Origin: Crossaster papposus
Lineage: Eukaryota; Echinodermata; Asteroidea; Velatida; Solasteridae
NCBI GenBank assembly: GCA_037893245.1
Contig: JBAIAA010000009.1
Location: 1,116,001-1,180,000, forward strand
Reading direction: 5' to 3'
DNA: 64,000 nucleotides
The notes beneath the pieces are model-generated. The model did no database searches, was not told where the DNA came from, and saw only the letters and a program-made list of their open reading frames with translations. Below, piece after piece: positions 50,241-63,918 of this stretch (positions are counted from its first letter, which is position 1; each line of letters starts with the position of its first letter). The position numbers were made by a program, and so were the translations under genes.

Positions 50241-53200
50241 GAACCTCAACGTTGTTCGAGAATGAAGAGACACTCACCAGCTCGACATCTGAGCCAAAAT
50301 ATTGCCAAATTCCTCACTGAAACAAACCTAAACTGAGAGACTCATGCGTCAGGACATTGGCGGCATATGCCTATGTGGCAATACACGTGTACATACATAC
50401 ACATCAGAAAACATGGATGCGAATGAGGATAATGTTCTCGACATATATCTGAGCTGCGAACCTCGACGTTGTTCGAGAATGAAGAGAAACTCACCAGCTC
50501 GACATCTGAGCCAAAATATTGCCAAATTTCTCACTGGAACAAACCTAAACTGAGAGACTCATGCGTCAGGACACTGGCGGCATATGCCTATGTGGCAATA
50601 CACGTGTACATACATACACATCAGAAAACATGGCTGCGAATGAGGATAATGTTCTCGACATATATCTGAGCTGCCAACCTCAACGTTGTTCGAGAATGAA
50701 GAGACACTCACCAGCTCGACATCTGAGCCAAAATATTGCCAAATTTCTCACGGGAACCAACCTAAACTGAGAGACTCATGCGTCAGGACCCTGGCGGCAT
50801 ATGCCTATGTGGCAATACACGTGTACATACATACACATAAGAAAACATGGCTACGAATGAGGATAATTTTGTCGACATATATCTGAGCTGCGAGCCTCAA
50901 CGTTGTTCGAGAATGAAGAGACACTCACCAGCTCGACATCTGAGCCAAAAATATTGCCGAATTTCTCACTGGAACAAACCTAAACTGAGAGACTCATGCG
51001 TCAGGACACTGGCGGCATATACCTATGTGGCAATACACGTGTACATACAAACACATCAGAAAACATGGATGCGAATGAGGATAATGTTCTCGACATATAT
51101 CTGAGCTGCGAACCTCGACGTTGTTCGAGAATGAAGAGAAACTCACCAGCTCGACATCTGAGCCAATATATTGCCAAATGTCTCACTGGAACAAACCTAA
51201 ACTGAGAGACTCATGCGTCAGGACACTGGCGGCATATGCCTATGTGGCAATACACGTGTACATATATACACATCGGAAAACATGGCTGCGAATGAGGATA
51301 ATGTTCTCGACATATATCTGAGCTGCGAACCTCAACGTTGTTCGAGAATGAAGAGACACTTACCAGCTCGACATCTGACCCAAAATATTGCCAAATTTCT
51401 CACTGGAACAAACCTAAACTGAGAGACTCATGCGTCAGGACACTGGCGGCATATGCCTATGTGGCAATACACGTGTACATACATACCCATCAGAAAACAT
51501 GGCTGCGAATGAGGATAATGTTCTCGACATATATCTGAGTTGCGAACCTCAACGTTGTTCGAGAATGAAGAGACACTCACCAGCTCGACATCTGAGCCAA
51601 AATATTGCCAAATTTCTCACTGAAACAAACCTAAACTGAGAGACTCATGCGTCAGGACACTGGCGGCATATGCCTATGTGGCAATACACGTGTACATACA
51701 TACACATCAGAAAACATGGATGCGAATGAGGATAATGTTCTCGACATATATCTGAGCTGCGAACCTCGACGTTGTTCGAGAATGAAGAGAAACTCACCAG
51801 CTCAACATCTGAGCCAAAATATTGCCAAATTTCTCACTGGAACAAACCTAAACTGAGAGACTCATGCATCAGGACACTGGCGGCACATGCCTATGTGGCA
51901 ATACACGTGTACATACATACACATCAGAAAACATGGCTGCGAATGAGGATAATGTTCTCGACATATATCTGAGCTGCCAACCTCAACGTTGTTCGAGAAT
52001 GAAGAGACACTCACCAGCTCGGCATCTGAGCCAAAATATTGCCAAATTTCTCACGGGAACCAACCTAAACTGAGAGACTCATGCGTCAGGACCCTGGCGG
52101 CATATGCCTATGTGGCAATACACGTGTACATACATACACATCAGAAAACATGGATGCGAATGAGGATAATTTTGTCGACATATATCTGTGCTGCGAGCCT
52201 CAACGTTGTTCGATAATGAAGAGACACTCACCAGCTCGACATCTGAGCCAAAATATTGCCGAATTTCTCACTGGAACAAACCTAAACTGAGAGACTCATG
52301 CGTCAGGACACTGGCGGCATATACATATGTGGCAATACACGTGTACATACAAACACATCAGAAAACATGGATGCGAATGAGGATAATGTTCTCGACATAT
52401 ATCTGAGCTGCAAACCTCGACGTTGTTCGAGAATGAAGAGAAACTCACCAGCTCGACATCTGAGCCAAAATATTGCCAAATTTCTCACTGGAACAAACCT
52501 AAACTGAGAGACTCATGCGTCAGGACACTGGCGGCATATGCCTATGTGGCAATACACGTGTACATACATACACATCAGAAAACATGGCTGCGAATGAGGA
52601 TAATGTTCTCGACATATATCTGAGCTGCCAACCTCAACGTTGTTCGAGAATGAAGAGACTCTCACCAGCTCGACATCTGAGCCAAAATATTGCCAAATTT
52701 CTCACGGGAACCAACCTAAACTGAGAGACTCATGCGTCAGGACCCTGGCGGCATATGCCTATGTGGCAATACACGTGTACATACATACACATAAGAAAAC
52801 ATGGCTACGAATGAGGATAATTTTGTCGACATATATCTGAGCTGCGAGCCTCAACGTTGTTCGAGAATGAAGAGACACTCACCAGCTCGACATCTGAGCC
52901 AAAATATTGCCGAATTTCTCACTGGAACAAACCTAAACTGAGAGACTCATGCGTCAGGACACTGGCGGCATATACCTATGTGGCAATACACGTGTACATA
53001 CATACACATAAGAAAACATGGCTACGAATGAGGATAATTTTGTCGACATATATCTGAGCTGCGAGCCTCAACGTTGTTCGAGAATGAATAGACACTCACC
53101 AGCTCGACATATGAGCCAAAATATTGCAGAATTTCTCACTGGAACAAACCTAAACTGAGAGACTCATGCGTCAGGACACTGGCGGCATATACCTATGTGG

Positions 53201-54076
53201 CAATACACGTGTACATACAAACACATCAGAAAACATGGCTGCGAATGAGGATAATGTTCTCGACATATATCTGAGCTGCGAACCTCAACGTTGTTTGAGA
53301 ATGAAAAGACTTTCACCACCTCCACATCTGAGCTAACACATCGCCAAAATGCTCACTGGAAAAACAAACAAACTGAGAGACTCATGCGTCAGTATACTGG
53401 CGGCATAGGCCTATGTGGCAATACACGTGTACATACATACACATCAGAAAACATTGCTGCGAATGAGGATAATGTTCTCGACATATATCTGAGCTGCGAA
53501 CCTCAACGTTGTTCGAGAATAAAGAGACATTCACCACCTCCACATCTGAGCTAACACATCGCCAAAATTCTCACCGGAAGAGACGAAAACTTTGAGACTC
53601 ATGCGTCAGGACACTGGCGGCATAGGCCTATGAGGCAATACACATGTACATACATACACATAAGAAAACATGGCTACGAATGAGGATAATTTTGTCGACA
53701 TATATCTGAGCTGCGATTCTCAACGTTGTTCGAGAATGAAGAGACACTCACCAGCTCGACATCCGAGCCAAAATATTGCCAAATTTCTCACTGGAACAAA
53801 CCTAAACTGAGAGACTCATGCGTCAGGACACTGGCGGCATATGCCTATGTGGCAATACACGTGTACATACATACACATCAGAAAACATGGCTGCGAATGA
53901 GGATAATGTTCTCGACATATATCTGAGCTGCCAACCTCAACGTTGTTCGAGAATGAAGAGACACTCACCAGCTCGACATCTGAGCCAAAATATTGCCAAA
54001 TTTCTCACGGGAACCAACCTAAACTGAGAGACTCATGCGTCAGGACACTGGCGGCATATGCCTATGTGGCAATACA
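50241..54076 (+). repeat. ~3.8-kb segmental duplication, copy B
   Basis: Second copy at offset 6533. Its own changes include CATCGGAAAAC at 51271 and TACCCATCAG at 51484. It begins just 3' of SINE copy 6 and ends just 5' of SINE copy 7, so both edges lie close to a SINE-bearing monomer. Confidence 0.88.
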
Positions 54077-54106
54077 CGTGTACATACATACACATCAGAA
54101 AACATG

Positions 54107-54246
54107 TTTCCTTCCACCTCTAAAACTGTAACTTCTTCACATTAATTGTTGAATGAAATAAAAAAAAATTGTTGAATGAAATTTGTTCCCGCCGTGAATA
54201 TGGCCATTGATGCTGGTACGGCGTTAAACCCTAAAAACTCACTCAC
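54107..54246 (+). mobile_element. SINE-like insert, copy 7
   Basis: 140 bp, with TCAGAAAACATG at 54095-54106 and 54247-54258. It has CCTTCC and an uninterrupted ATAAAAAAAAA run, the same combination as copy 1. Confidence 0.75.
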
Positions 54247-55559
54247 TCAGAAAACATGGCTGCGAATGAGGATAATGTTCTCGACATATATCTGAGCTGC
54301 GAACCTCAACGTTGTTCGAGAATGAAGAGACATTCACCACCTCCACATCTGAGCTAACACATCGCCAAATTCTTACCGGAAGAGACCAAAACTTTGAGAC
54401 TCATGCGTCAGGACACTGGCGGCATAGGCGTATGAGGCAATACACATGTACATACATACACATAAGAAAACATGGCTACGAATGAGGATAATTTTGTCGA
54501 CATATATCTGAGCTGCGATCCTCAACGTTGTTCGAGAATGAAGAGACACTCACCAGCTCGACATCCGAGCCAAAATATTGCCAAATTTATCACTGGAAAA
54601 AAACCTAACTGAGAGACTCATGCGTCAGGATACTGGCGGCATAGGCATATGTGGAAATACACTTGTACATACATACACATCAGAAAACATGGCTGCGAAT
54701 GAGGATAATGTTCTCGACATATATCTGAGCTGCGAACCTCAACGTTGTTCGAGAATGAAGAGACACTCACCAGCTCGACATCTGACCCAAAATATTGCCA
54801 AATTTCTCACTGGAACAAACCTAAACTGAGAGACTCATGCGTCAGGACACTGGCGGCATATGCCTATGTGGCAATACACGTGTACATACATACACATCAG
54901 AAAACATGGCTGCGAATGAGGATAATGTTCTCGACATATATCTGAGCTGCGAACCTCAACGTTGTACGGGAATGAAGAGACACTCACCAGCTCGACATCT
55001 GAGCCAAAATATTGCCAAATTTCTCACTGGAACAAACCTAAACTGAGAGACTCATGCGTCAGGACACTGGCGGCATATGCCTATGTGGCAATACACGTGT
55101 ACATACATACACATCAGAAAACATGGCTGCGAATGAGGATAATGTTCTCGACAAATATCTGAGCTGCGAACCTCAACGTTGTTCGAGAATGAAGAGACAC
55201 TCACCAGCTCGACATCTGAGCCAAAATATTGCCAAATTCCTCACTGAAACAAACCTAAACTGAGAGACTCATGCGTCAGGACACTGGCGGCATATGCCTA
55301 TGTGGCAATACACATGTACATACATACACATAAGAAAACATGGCTACGAATGAGGATAATTTTGTCGACATATATCTGAGCTGCGATTCTCAACGTTGTT
55401 CGAGAATGAAGAGACACTCACCAGCGCGACATCTGAGCCAAAATATTGCCAAATTCCTCACTGAAACAAACCTAAACTGAGAGACTCATGCGTCAGGACA
55501 CTGGCGGCATATGCCTATGTGGCAATACACGTGTACATACATACACATCAGAAAACATG

Positions 55560-55699
55560 TTTCCTTCCACCTCTAAAACTGTAACTTCTTCACATTAATT
55601 GTTGAATGAAATAAAACAAAATTGTTGAATGAAATTTGTTCCCGCCGTGAATATGGCCATTGATGCTGGTACGGCGTTAAACCCTAAAAACTCACTCAC
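55560..55699 (+). mobile_element. SINE-like insert, copy 8
   Basis: 140 bp, with TCAGAAAACATG at 55548-55559 and 55700-55711. Run ATAAAACAAAA, as in copies 4 and 9. Confidence 0.75.
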
Positions 55700-57012
55700 T
55701 CAGAAAACATGGCTGCGAATGAGGATAATGTTCTCGACATATATCTGAGCTGCGAACCTCAACGTTGTTCGAGATTGAAGAGACATTCACCACCTCCACA
55801 TCTGAGCTAACACATCGCCAAATTCTTACCGGAAGAGACCAAAACTTTGAGACTCATGCGTCAGGACACTGGCGGCATAGGCGTATGAGGCAATACACAT
55901 GTACATACATACACATAAGAAAACATGGCTACGAATGAGGATAATTTTGTCGACATATATCTGAGCTGCGATCCTCAACGTTGTTCGAGAATGAAGAGAC
56001 ACTCACCAGCTCGACATCCGAGCCAAAATATTGCCAAATTTATCACTGGAAAAAAACCTAACTGAGAGACTCATGCGTCAGGATACTGGCGGCATAGGCA
56101 TATGTGGAAATACACTTGTACATACATACACATCAGAAAACATGGCTGCGAATGAGGATAATGTTCTCGACATATATCTGAGCTGCGAACCTCAACGTTG
56201 TTCGAGAATGAAGAGACACTCACCAGCTCGACATCTGACCCAAAATATTGCCAAATTTCTCACTGGAACAAACCTAAACTGAGAGACTCATGCGTCAGGA
56301 CACTGGCGGCATATGCCTATGTGGCAATACACGTGTACATACATACACATCAGAAAACATGGCTGCGAATGAGGATAATGTTCTCGACATATATCTGAGC
56401 TGCGAACCTCAACGTTGTACGGGAATGAAGAGACACTCACCAGCTCGACATCTGAGCCAAAATATTGCCAAATTTCTCACTGGAACAAACCTAAACTGAG
56501 AGACTCATGCGTCAGGACACTGGCGGCATATGCCTATGTGGCAATACACGTGTACATACATACACATCAGAAAACATGGCTGCGAATGAGGATAATGTTC
56601 TCGACAAATATCTGAGCTGCGAACCTCAACGTTGTTCGAGAATGAAGAGACACTCACCAGCTCGACATCTGAGCCAAAATATTGCCAAATTCCTCACTGA
56701 AACAAACCTAAACTGAGAGACTCATGCGTCAGGACACTGGCGGCATATGCCTATGTGGCAATACACATGTACATACATACACATAAGAAAACATGGCTAC
56801 GAATGAGGATAATTTTGTCGACATATATCTGAGCTGCGATTCTCAACGTTGTTCGAGAATGAAGAGACACTCACCAGCGCGACATCTGAGCCAAAATATT
56901 GCCAAATTCCTCACTGAAACAAACCTAAACTGAGAGACTCATGCGTCAGGACACTGGCGGCATATGCCTATGTGGCAATACACGTGTACATACATACACA
57001 TCAGAAAACATG

Positions 57013-57152
57013 TTTCCTTCCACCTCTAAAACTGTAACTTCTTCACATTAATTGTTGAATGAAATAAAACAAAATTGTTGAATGAAATTTGTTCCCGCCG
57101 TGAATATGGCCATTGATGCTGGTACGGCGTTAAACCCTAAAAACTCACTCAC
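57013..57152 (+). mobile_element. SINE-like insert, copy 9
   Basis: 140 bp, with TCAGAAAACATG at 57001-57012 and 57153-57164. Run ATAAAACAAAA. Partner of copy 4 at offset 9222. Confidence 0.75.
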
Positions 57153-58248
57153 TCAGAAAACATGGCTGCGAATGAGGATAATGTTCTCGACATATATCTG
57201 AGCTGCGAACCTCAACGTTGTTCGAGATTGAAGAGACATTCACCACCTCCACATCTGAGCTAACACATCGCCAAATTCTTACCGGAAGAGACCAAAACTT
57301 TGAGACTCATGCGTCAGGACACTGGCGGCATAGGCGTATGAGGCAATACACATGTACATACATACACATAAGAAAACATGGCTACGAATGAGGATAATTT
57401 TGTCGACATATATCTGAGCTGCGATCCTCAACGTTGTTCGAGAATGAAGAGACACTCACCAGCTCGACATCCGAGCCAAAATATTGCCAAATTTATCACT
57501 GGAAAAAAACCTAACTGAGAGACTCATGCGTCAGGATACTGGCGGCATAGGCATATGTGGAAATACACTTGTACATACATACACATCAGAAAACATGGCT
57601 GCGAATGAGGATAATGTTCTCGACATATATCTGAGCTGCGAACCTCAACGTTGTTCGAGAATGAAGAGACACTCACCAGCTCGACATCTGACCCAAAATA
57701 TTGCCAAATTTCTCACTGGAACAAACCTAAACTGAGAGACTCATGCGTCAGGACACTGGCGGCATATGCCTATGTGGCAATACACGTGTACATACATACA
57801 CATCAGAAAACATGGCTGCGAATGAGGATAATGTTCTCGACAAATATCTGAGCTGCGAACCTCAACGTTGTTCGAGAATGAAGAGACACTCACCAGCTCG
57901 ACATCTGAGCCAAAATATTGCCAAATTCCTCACTGAAACAAACCTAAACTGAGAGACTCATGCGTCAGGACACTGGCGGCATATGCCTATGTGGCAATAC
58001 ACATGTACATACATACACATAAGAAAACATGGCTACGAATGAGGATAATTTTGTCGACATATATCTGAGCTGCGATTCTCAACGTTGTTCGAGAATGAAG
58101 AGACACTCACCAGCGCGACATCTGAGCCAAAAAATTGCCAAATTCCTCACTGAAACAAACCTAAACTGAGAGACTCATGCGTCAGGACACTGGCGGCATA
58201 TGCCTATGTGGCAATACACGTGTACATACATACACATCAGAAAACATG

Positions 58249-58388
58249 TTTCCTCCCACCTCTAAAACTGTAACTTCTTCACATTAATTGTTGAATGAAA
58301 TACAACAAAATTGTTGAATGAAATTTGTTCCCGCCGTGAATATGGCCATTGATGCTGGTACGGCGTTAAACCCTAAAAACTCACTCAC
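58249..58388 (+). mobile_element. SINE-like insert, copy 10
   Basis: 140 bp, with TCAGAAAACATG at 58237-58248 and 58389-58400. It has CCTCCC and a mosaic run ATACAACAAAA that combines the C positions of the two main run types. Partner of copy 5. Confidence 0.75.
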
Positions 58389-59268
58389 TCAGAAAACATG
58401 GCTGCGAATGAGGATAATGTTCTCGACATATATCTGAGCTGCGAACCTCAACGTTGTTCGAGAATGAAGAGACATTCACCACCTCCACATCTGAGCTAAC
58501 ACATCGCCAAATTCTTACCGGAAGAGACCAAAACTTTGAGACTCATGCGTCAGGACACTGGCGGCATAGGCGTATGAGGCAATACACATGTACATACATA
58601 CACATAAGAAAACATGGCTACGAATGAGGATAATTTTGTCGAAAATATATCTGAGCTGCGATCCTCAACGTTGTTCGAGAATGAAGAGACACTCACCAGC
58701 TCGACATCCGAGCCAAAATATTGCCAAATTTATCACTGGAAAAAAACCTAACTGAGAGACTCATGCGTCAGGATACTGGCGGCATAGGCATATGTGGAAA
58801 TACACTTGTACATACATACACATCAGAAAACATGGCTGCGAATGAGGATAATGTTCTCGACATATATCTGAGCTGCGAACCTCAACGTTGTTCGAGAATG
58901 AAGAGACACTCACCAGCTCGACATCTGAGCCAAAATATTGCCAAATTCCTCACTGAAACAAACCTAAACTGAGAGACTCATGCGTCAGGACACTGGCGGC
59001 ATATGCCTATGTGGCAATACACATGTACATACATACACATAAGAAAATATGGCTACGAATGAGGATAATTTTGTCGACATATATCTGAGCTGCGATTCTC
59101 AACGTTGTTCGAGAATGAAGAGACACTCACCAGCGCGACATCTGAGCCAAAACATTGCCAAATTCCTCACTGAAACAAACCTAAACTGAGAGACTCATGC
59201 GTCAGGACACTGGCGGCATATGCCTATGTGGCAATACACGTGTACATACATACACATCAGAAAACATG

Positions 59269-59408
59269 TTTCCTCCCACCTCTAAAACTGTAACTTCTTC
59301 ACATTAATTGTTGAATGAAATACAAAAAAATTGTTGAATGAAATTTGTTCCCGCCGTGAATATGGCCATTGATGCTGGTACGGCGTTAAACCCTAAAAAC
59401 TCACTCAC
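59269..59408 (+). mobile_element. SINE-like insert, copy 11
   Basis: 140 bp, with TCAGAAAACATG at 59257-59268 and 59409-59420. It has CCTCCC and ATACAAAAAAA. The B segment after it has CACCTACACATC instead of CACCTCCACATC. Confidence 0.75.
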
Positions 59409-60287
59409 TCAGAAAACATGGCTGCGAATGAGGATAATGTTCTCGACATATATCTGAGCTGCGAACCTCAACGTTGTTCGAGAATGAAGAGACATTCACC
59501 ACCTACACATCTGAGCTAACACATCGCCAAATTCTTACCGGAAGAGACCAAAACTTTGAGACTCATGCGTCAGGACACTGGCGGCATAGGCGTATGAGGC
59601 AATACACATGTACATACATACACATAAGAAAACATGGCTACGAATGAGGATAATTTTGTCGACATATATCTGAGCTGCGATCCTTAACGTTGTTCGAGAA
59701 TGAAGAGACACTCACCAGCTCGACATCCGAGCCAAAATATTGCCAAATTTATCACTGGAAAAAAACCTAACTGAGAGACTCATGCGTCAGGATACTGGCG
59801 GCATAGGCATATGTGGAAATACACTTGTACATACATACACATCAGAAAACATGGCTGCGAATGAGGATAATGTTCTCGACATATATCTGAGCTGCGAACC
59901 TCAACGTTGTTCGAGAATGAAGAGACACTCACCAGCTCGACATCTGACCCAAAATATTGCCAAATTTCTCACTGGAACAAACCTAAACTGAGAGACTCAT
60001 GCGTCAGGACACTGGCGGCATATGCCTATGTGGCAATACACGTGTACATACATACACATCAGAAAACATGGCTGCGAATGAGGATAATGTTCTCGACATA
60101 TATCTGAGCTGCGAACCTCAACGTTGTTCGAGAATGAAGAGACACTCACCAGCTCGACATCTGAGCCAAAATATTGCCAAATTCCTCACTGAAACAAACC
60201 TAAACTGAGAGACTCATGCGTCAGGACACTGGCGGCATATGCCTATGTGGCAATACACGTGTACATACATACACATCAGAAAACATG

Positions 60288-60427
60288 TTTCCTCCCACCT
60301 CTAAAACTGTAACTTCTTCACATTAATTGTTGAATGAAATACAAAAAAATTGTTGAATGAAATTTGTTCCCGCCGTGAATATGGCCATTGATGCTGGTAC
60401 GGCGTTAAACCCTAAAAACTCACTCAC
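60288..60427 (+). mobile_element. SINE-like insert, copy 12
   Basis: 140 bp, with TCAGAAAACATG at 60276-60287 and 60428-60439. CCTCCC and ATACAAAAAAA. Confidence 0.75.
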
Positions 60428-61306
60428 TCAGAAAACATGGCTGCGAATGAGGATAATGTTCTCGACATATATCTGAGCTGCGAACCTCAACGTTGTTCGA
60501 GAATGAAGAGACATTCACCACCTCCACATCTGAGCTAACACATCGCCAAATTCTTACCGGAAGAGACCAAAACTTTGAGACTCATGCGTCAGGACACTGG
60601 CGGCATAGGCGTATGAGGCAATACACATGTACATACATACACATAAGAAAACATGGCTACGAATGAGGATAATTTTGTCGACATATATCTGAGCTGCGAT
60701 CCTTAACGTTGTTCGAGAATGAAGAGACACTCACCAGCTCGACATCCGAGCCAAAATATTGCCAAATTTATCACTGGAAAAAAACCTAACTGAGAGACTC
60801 ATGCGTCAGGATACTGGCGGCATAGGCATATGTGGAAATACACTTGTACATACATACACATCAGAAAACATGGCTGCGAATGAGGATAATGTTCTCGACA
60901 TATATCTGAGCTGCGAACCTCAACGTTGTTCGAGAATGAAGAGACACTCACCAGCTCGACATCTGACCCAAAATATTGCCAAATTTCTCACTGGAACAAA
61001 CCTAAACTGAGAGACTCATGCGTCAGGACACTGGCGGCATATGCCTATGTGGCAATACACGTGTACATACATACACATCAGAAAACATGGCTGCGAATGA
61101 GGATAATGTTCTCGACATATATCTGAGCTGCGAACCTCAACGTTGTTCGAGAATGAAGAGACACTCACCAGCTCGACATCTGAGCCAAAATATTGCCAAA
61201 TTCCTCACTGAAACAAACCTAAACTGAGAGACTCATGCGTCAGGACACTGGCGGCATATGCCTATGTGGCAATACACGTGTACATACATACACATCAGAA
61301 AACATG

Positions 61307-61446
61307 TTTCCTCCCACCTCTAAAACTGTAACTTCTTCACATTAATTGTTGAATGAAATACAAAAAAATTGTTGAATGAAATTTGTTCCCGCCGTGAATA
61401 TGGCCATTGATGCTGGTACGGCGTTAAACCCTAAAAACTCACTCAC
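61307..61446 (+). mobile_element. SINE-like insert, copy 13
   Basis: 140 bp, with TCAGAAAACATG at 61295-61306 and 61447-61458. CCTCCC and ATACAAAAAAA. Confidence 0.75.
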
Positions 61447-62325
61447 TCAGAAAACATGGCTGCGAATGAGGATAATGTTCTCGACATATATCTGAGCTGC
61501 GAACCTCAACGTTGTTCGAGAATGAAGAGACATTCACCACCTCCACATCTGAGCTAACACATCGCCAAATTCTTACCGGAAGAGACCAAAACTTTGAGAC
61601 TCATGCGTCAGGACACTGGCGGCATAGGCGTATGAGGCAATACACATGTACATACATACACATAAGAAAACATGGCTACGAATGAGGATAATTTTGTCGA
61701 CATATATCTGAGCTGCGATCCTCAACGTTGTTCGAGAATGAAGAGACACTCACCAGCTCGACATCCGAGCCAAAATATTGCCAAATTTATCACTGGAAAA
61801 AAACCTAACTGAGAGACTCATGCGTCAGGATACTGGCGGCATAGGCATATGTGGAAATACACTTGTACATACATACACATCAGAAAACATGGCTGCGAAT
61901 GAGGATAATGTTCTCGACATATATCTGAGCTGCGAACCTCAACGTTGTTCGAGAATGAAGAGACACTCACCAGCTCGACATCTGAGCCAAAATATTGCCA
62001 AATTCCTCACTGAAACAAACCTAAACTGAGAGACTCATGCGTCAGGACACTGGCGGCATATGCCTATGTGGCAATACACATGTACATACATACACATAAG
62101 AAAACATGGCTACGAATGAGGATAATTTTGTCGACATATATCTGAGCTGCGATTCTCAACGTTGTTCGAGAATGAAGAGACACTCACCAGCGCGACATCT
62201 GAGCCAAAACATTGCCAAATTCCTCACTGAAACAAACCTAAACTGAGAGACTCATGCGTCAGGACACTGGCGGCATATGCCTATGTGGCAATACACGTGT
62301 ACATACATACACATCAGAAAACATG

Positions 62326-62465
62326 TTTTCTCCCACCTCTAAAACTGTAACTTCTTCACATTAATTGTTGAATGAAATACACAAAAAAAATTGAATGAAA
62401 TTTGTTCCCGCCGTGAATATGGCCATTGATGCTGGTACGGCGTTAAACCCTAAAAACTCACTCAC
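62326..62465 (+). mobile_element. SINE-like insert, copy 14 (variant)
   Basis: 140 bp, with TCAGAAAACATG at 62314-62325 and 62466-62477. It begins TTTTCTCCC instead of TTTCCTCCC. The run reads ATACACAAAAAAAATTG and the second ATTGTTGAATG has lost GTT, with compensating bases keeping the length at 140. Confidence 0.72.
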
Positions 62466-63778
62466 TCAGAAAACATGGCTGCGAATGAGGATAATGTTCT
62501 CGACATATATCTGAGCTGCGAACCTCAACGTTGTTCGAGAATGAAGAGACATTCACCACCTCCACATCTGAGCTAACACATCGCCAAATTCTTACCGGAA
62601 GAGACCAAAACTTTGAGACTCATGCGTCAGGACACTGGCGGCATAGGCGTATGAGGCAATACACATGTACATACATACACATAAGAAAACATGGCTACGA
62701 ATGAGGATAATTTTGTCGACATATATCTGAGCTGCGAACCTCAACGTTGTTCGAGAATGAAGAAACACTCACCAGCTCGACATCTGAGCCAAAATATTGC
62801 CAAATTTCTCACGGGAACCAACCTAAACTGAGAGACTCATGCGTCAGGACCCTGGCGGCATATGCCTATGTGGCAATACACGTGTACATACATACACATA
62901 AGAAAACATGGCTACGAATGAGGATAATTTTGTCGACATATATCTGAGCTGCGAGCATCAACGTTGTTCGACAATGAAGAGACACTCACCAGCTCGACAT
63001 CTGAGCCAAAATATTGCCGAATTTCTCACTGGAACAAACCTAAACTGAGAGACTCATGCGTCAGGACACTGGCGGCATATACCTATGTGGCAATACACGT
63101 GTACATACAAACACATCAGAAAACATGGATGCGAATGAGGATAATGTTCTCGACATATATCTGAGCTGCGAACCTCGACGTTGTTCGAGAATGAAGAGAA
63201 ACTCACCAGCTCGACATCTGAGCCAAAATATTGCCAAATTTCTCATTGGAACAAACCTAAACTGAGAGACTCATGCGTCAGGACACTGGCGGCATATGCC
63301 TATGTGGCAATACACGTGTACATACATACACATCAGAAAACATGGCTGCGAATGAGGATAATGTTCTCGACATATATCCGAGCTGCCAACCTCAACGTTG
63401 TTCGAGAATGAAGAGACACTCACCAGCTCGACATCTGAGCCAAAATATTGCCAAATTTCTCACTGGAACAAACCTAAACTGAGAGACTCATGCGTCAGGA
63501 CCCTGGCGGCATATGCCTATGTGGCAATACACGTGTACATACATACACATCAGAAAACATGGCTGCGAATGAGGATAATGTTCTCGACATATATCTGAGC
63601 TGCGAACCTCAACGTTGTTCGAGAATGAAGAGACACTCACCAGCTCGACATCTGAGCCAAAATATTGCCAAATTCCTCACTGAAACAAACCTAAACTGAG
63701 AGACTCATGCGTCAGGACACTGGCGGCATATGCCTATGTGGCAATACACGTGTACATACATACACATCAGAAAACATG
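62466..63778 (+). repeat. B segment and core-type monomers between SINE copies 14 and 15
   Basis: A B segment is followed by monomers resembling the core order f/e, f, g, e, f/b (62622-63706). Private changes include GAAGAAACAC, GCGAGCATC, TTCGACAATG and TATATCCGAGC. The spacing of 1453 bp between SINE starts matches the 54-57 kb units, but the contents differ, so the equal length is coincidental or reflects replacement. Confidence 0.7.
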
Positions 63779-63918
63779 TTTCCTCCCACCTCTAAAACTG
63801 TAACTTCTTCACATTAATTGTTGAATGAAATACAAAAAAATTGTTGAATGAAATTTGTTCCCGCCGTGAATATGGCCATTGATGCTGGTACGGCGTTAAA
63901 CCCTAAAAACTCACTCAC
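63779..63918 (+). mobile_element. SINE-like insert, copy 15
   Basis: 140 bp, with TCAGAAAACATG at 63767-63778 and 63919-63930. CCTCCC and ATACAAAAAAA. The window ends 82 bases after it, before it can be seen whether a B segment follows. Confidence 0.75.

Larger units (their letters stand above)
54107..57012 (+). repeat. 1453-bp SINE-bearing unit duplicated in tandem
   Basis: Units 54107-55559 and 55560-57012 each hold one SINE, a B segment and about five further monomers. Both contain the private GTTGTACGGGAATG (54961, 56414). They differ in the SINE A-run and at CGAGAATGAAG/CGAGATTGAAG, so the first unit is itself a recombinant. Confidence 0.85.
59269..62325 (+). repeat. Three consecutive 1019-bp SINE-bearing units
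   Basis: Units start at 59269, 60288 and 61307. Each equals the 140-bp insert, the 12-bp extra duplication and four monomers (867 bp). The first two share GCGATCCTTAACG (59677, 60697) and CTGACCCAAAAT. The third has GCGATCCTCAACG and CAGCGCGACATC and resembles 58249-59268 instead. This is the most regular SINE-phased repeat here. Confidence 0.88.

Noticed and set aside
47791..63918. Fifteen independent transpositions into the same target
   Set aside because: All inserts have the same length, the same insertion base and the same flanking duplication, and nearly all have the same neighbouring B segment. Amplification of one insertion is far simpler.
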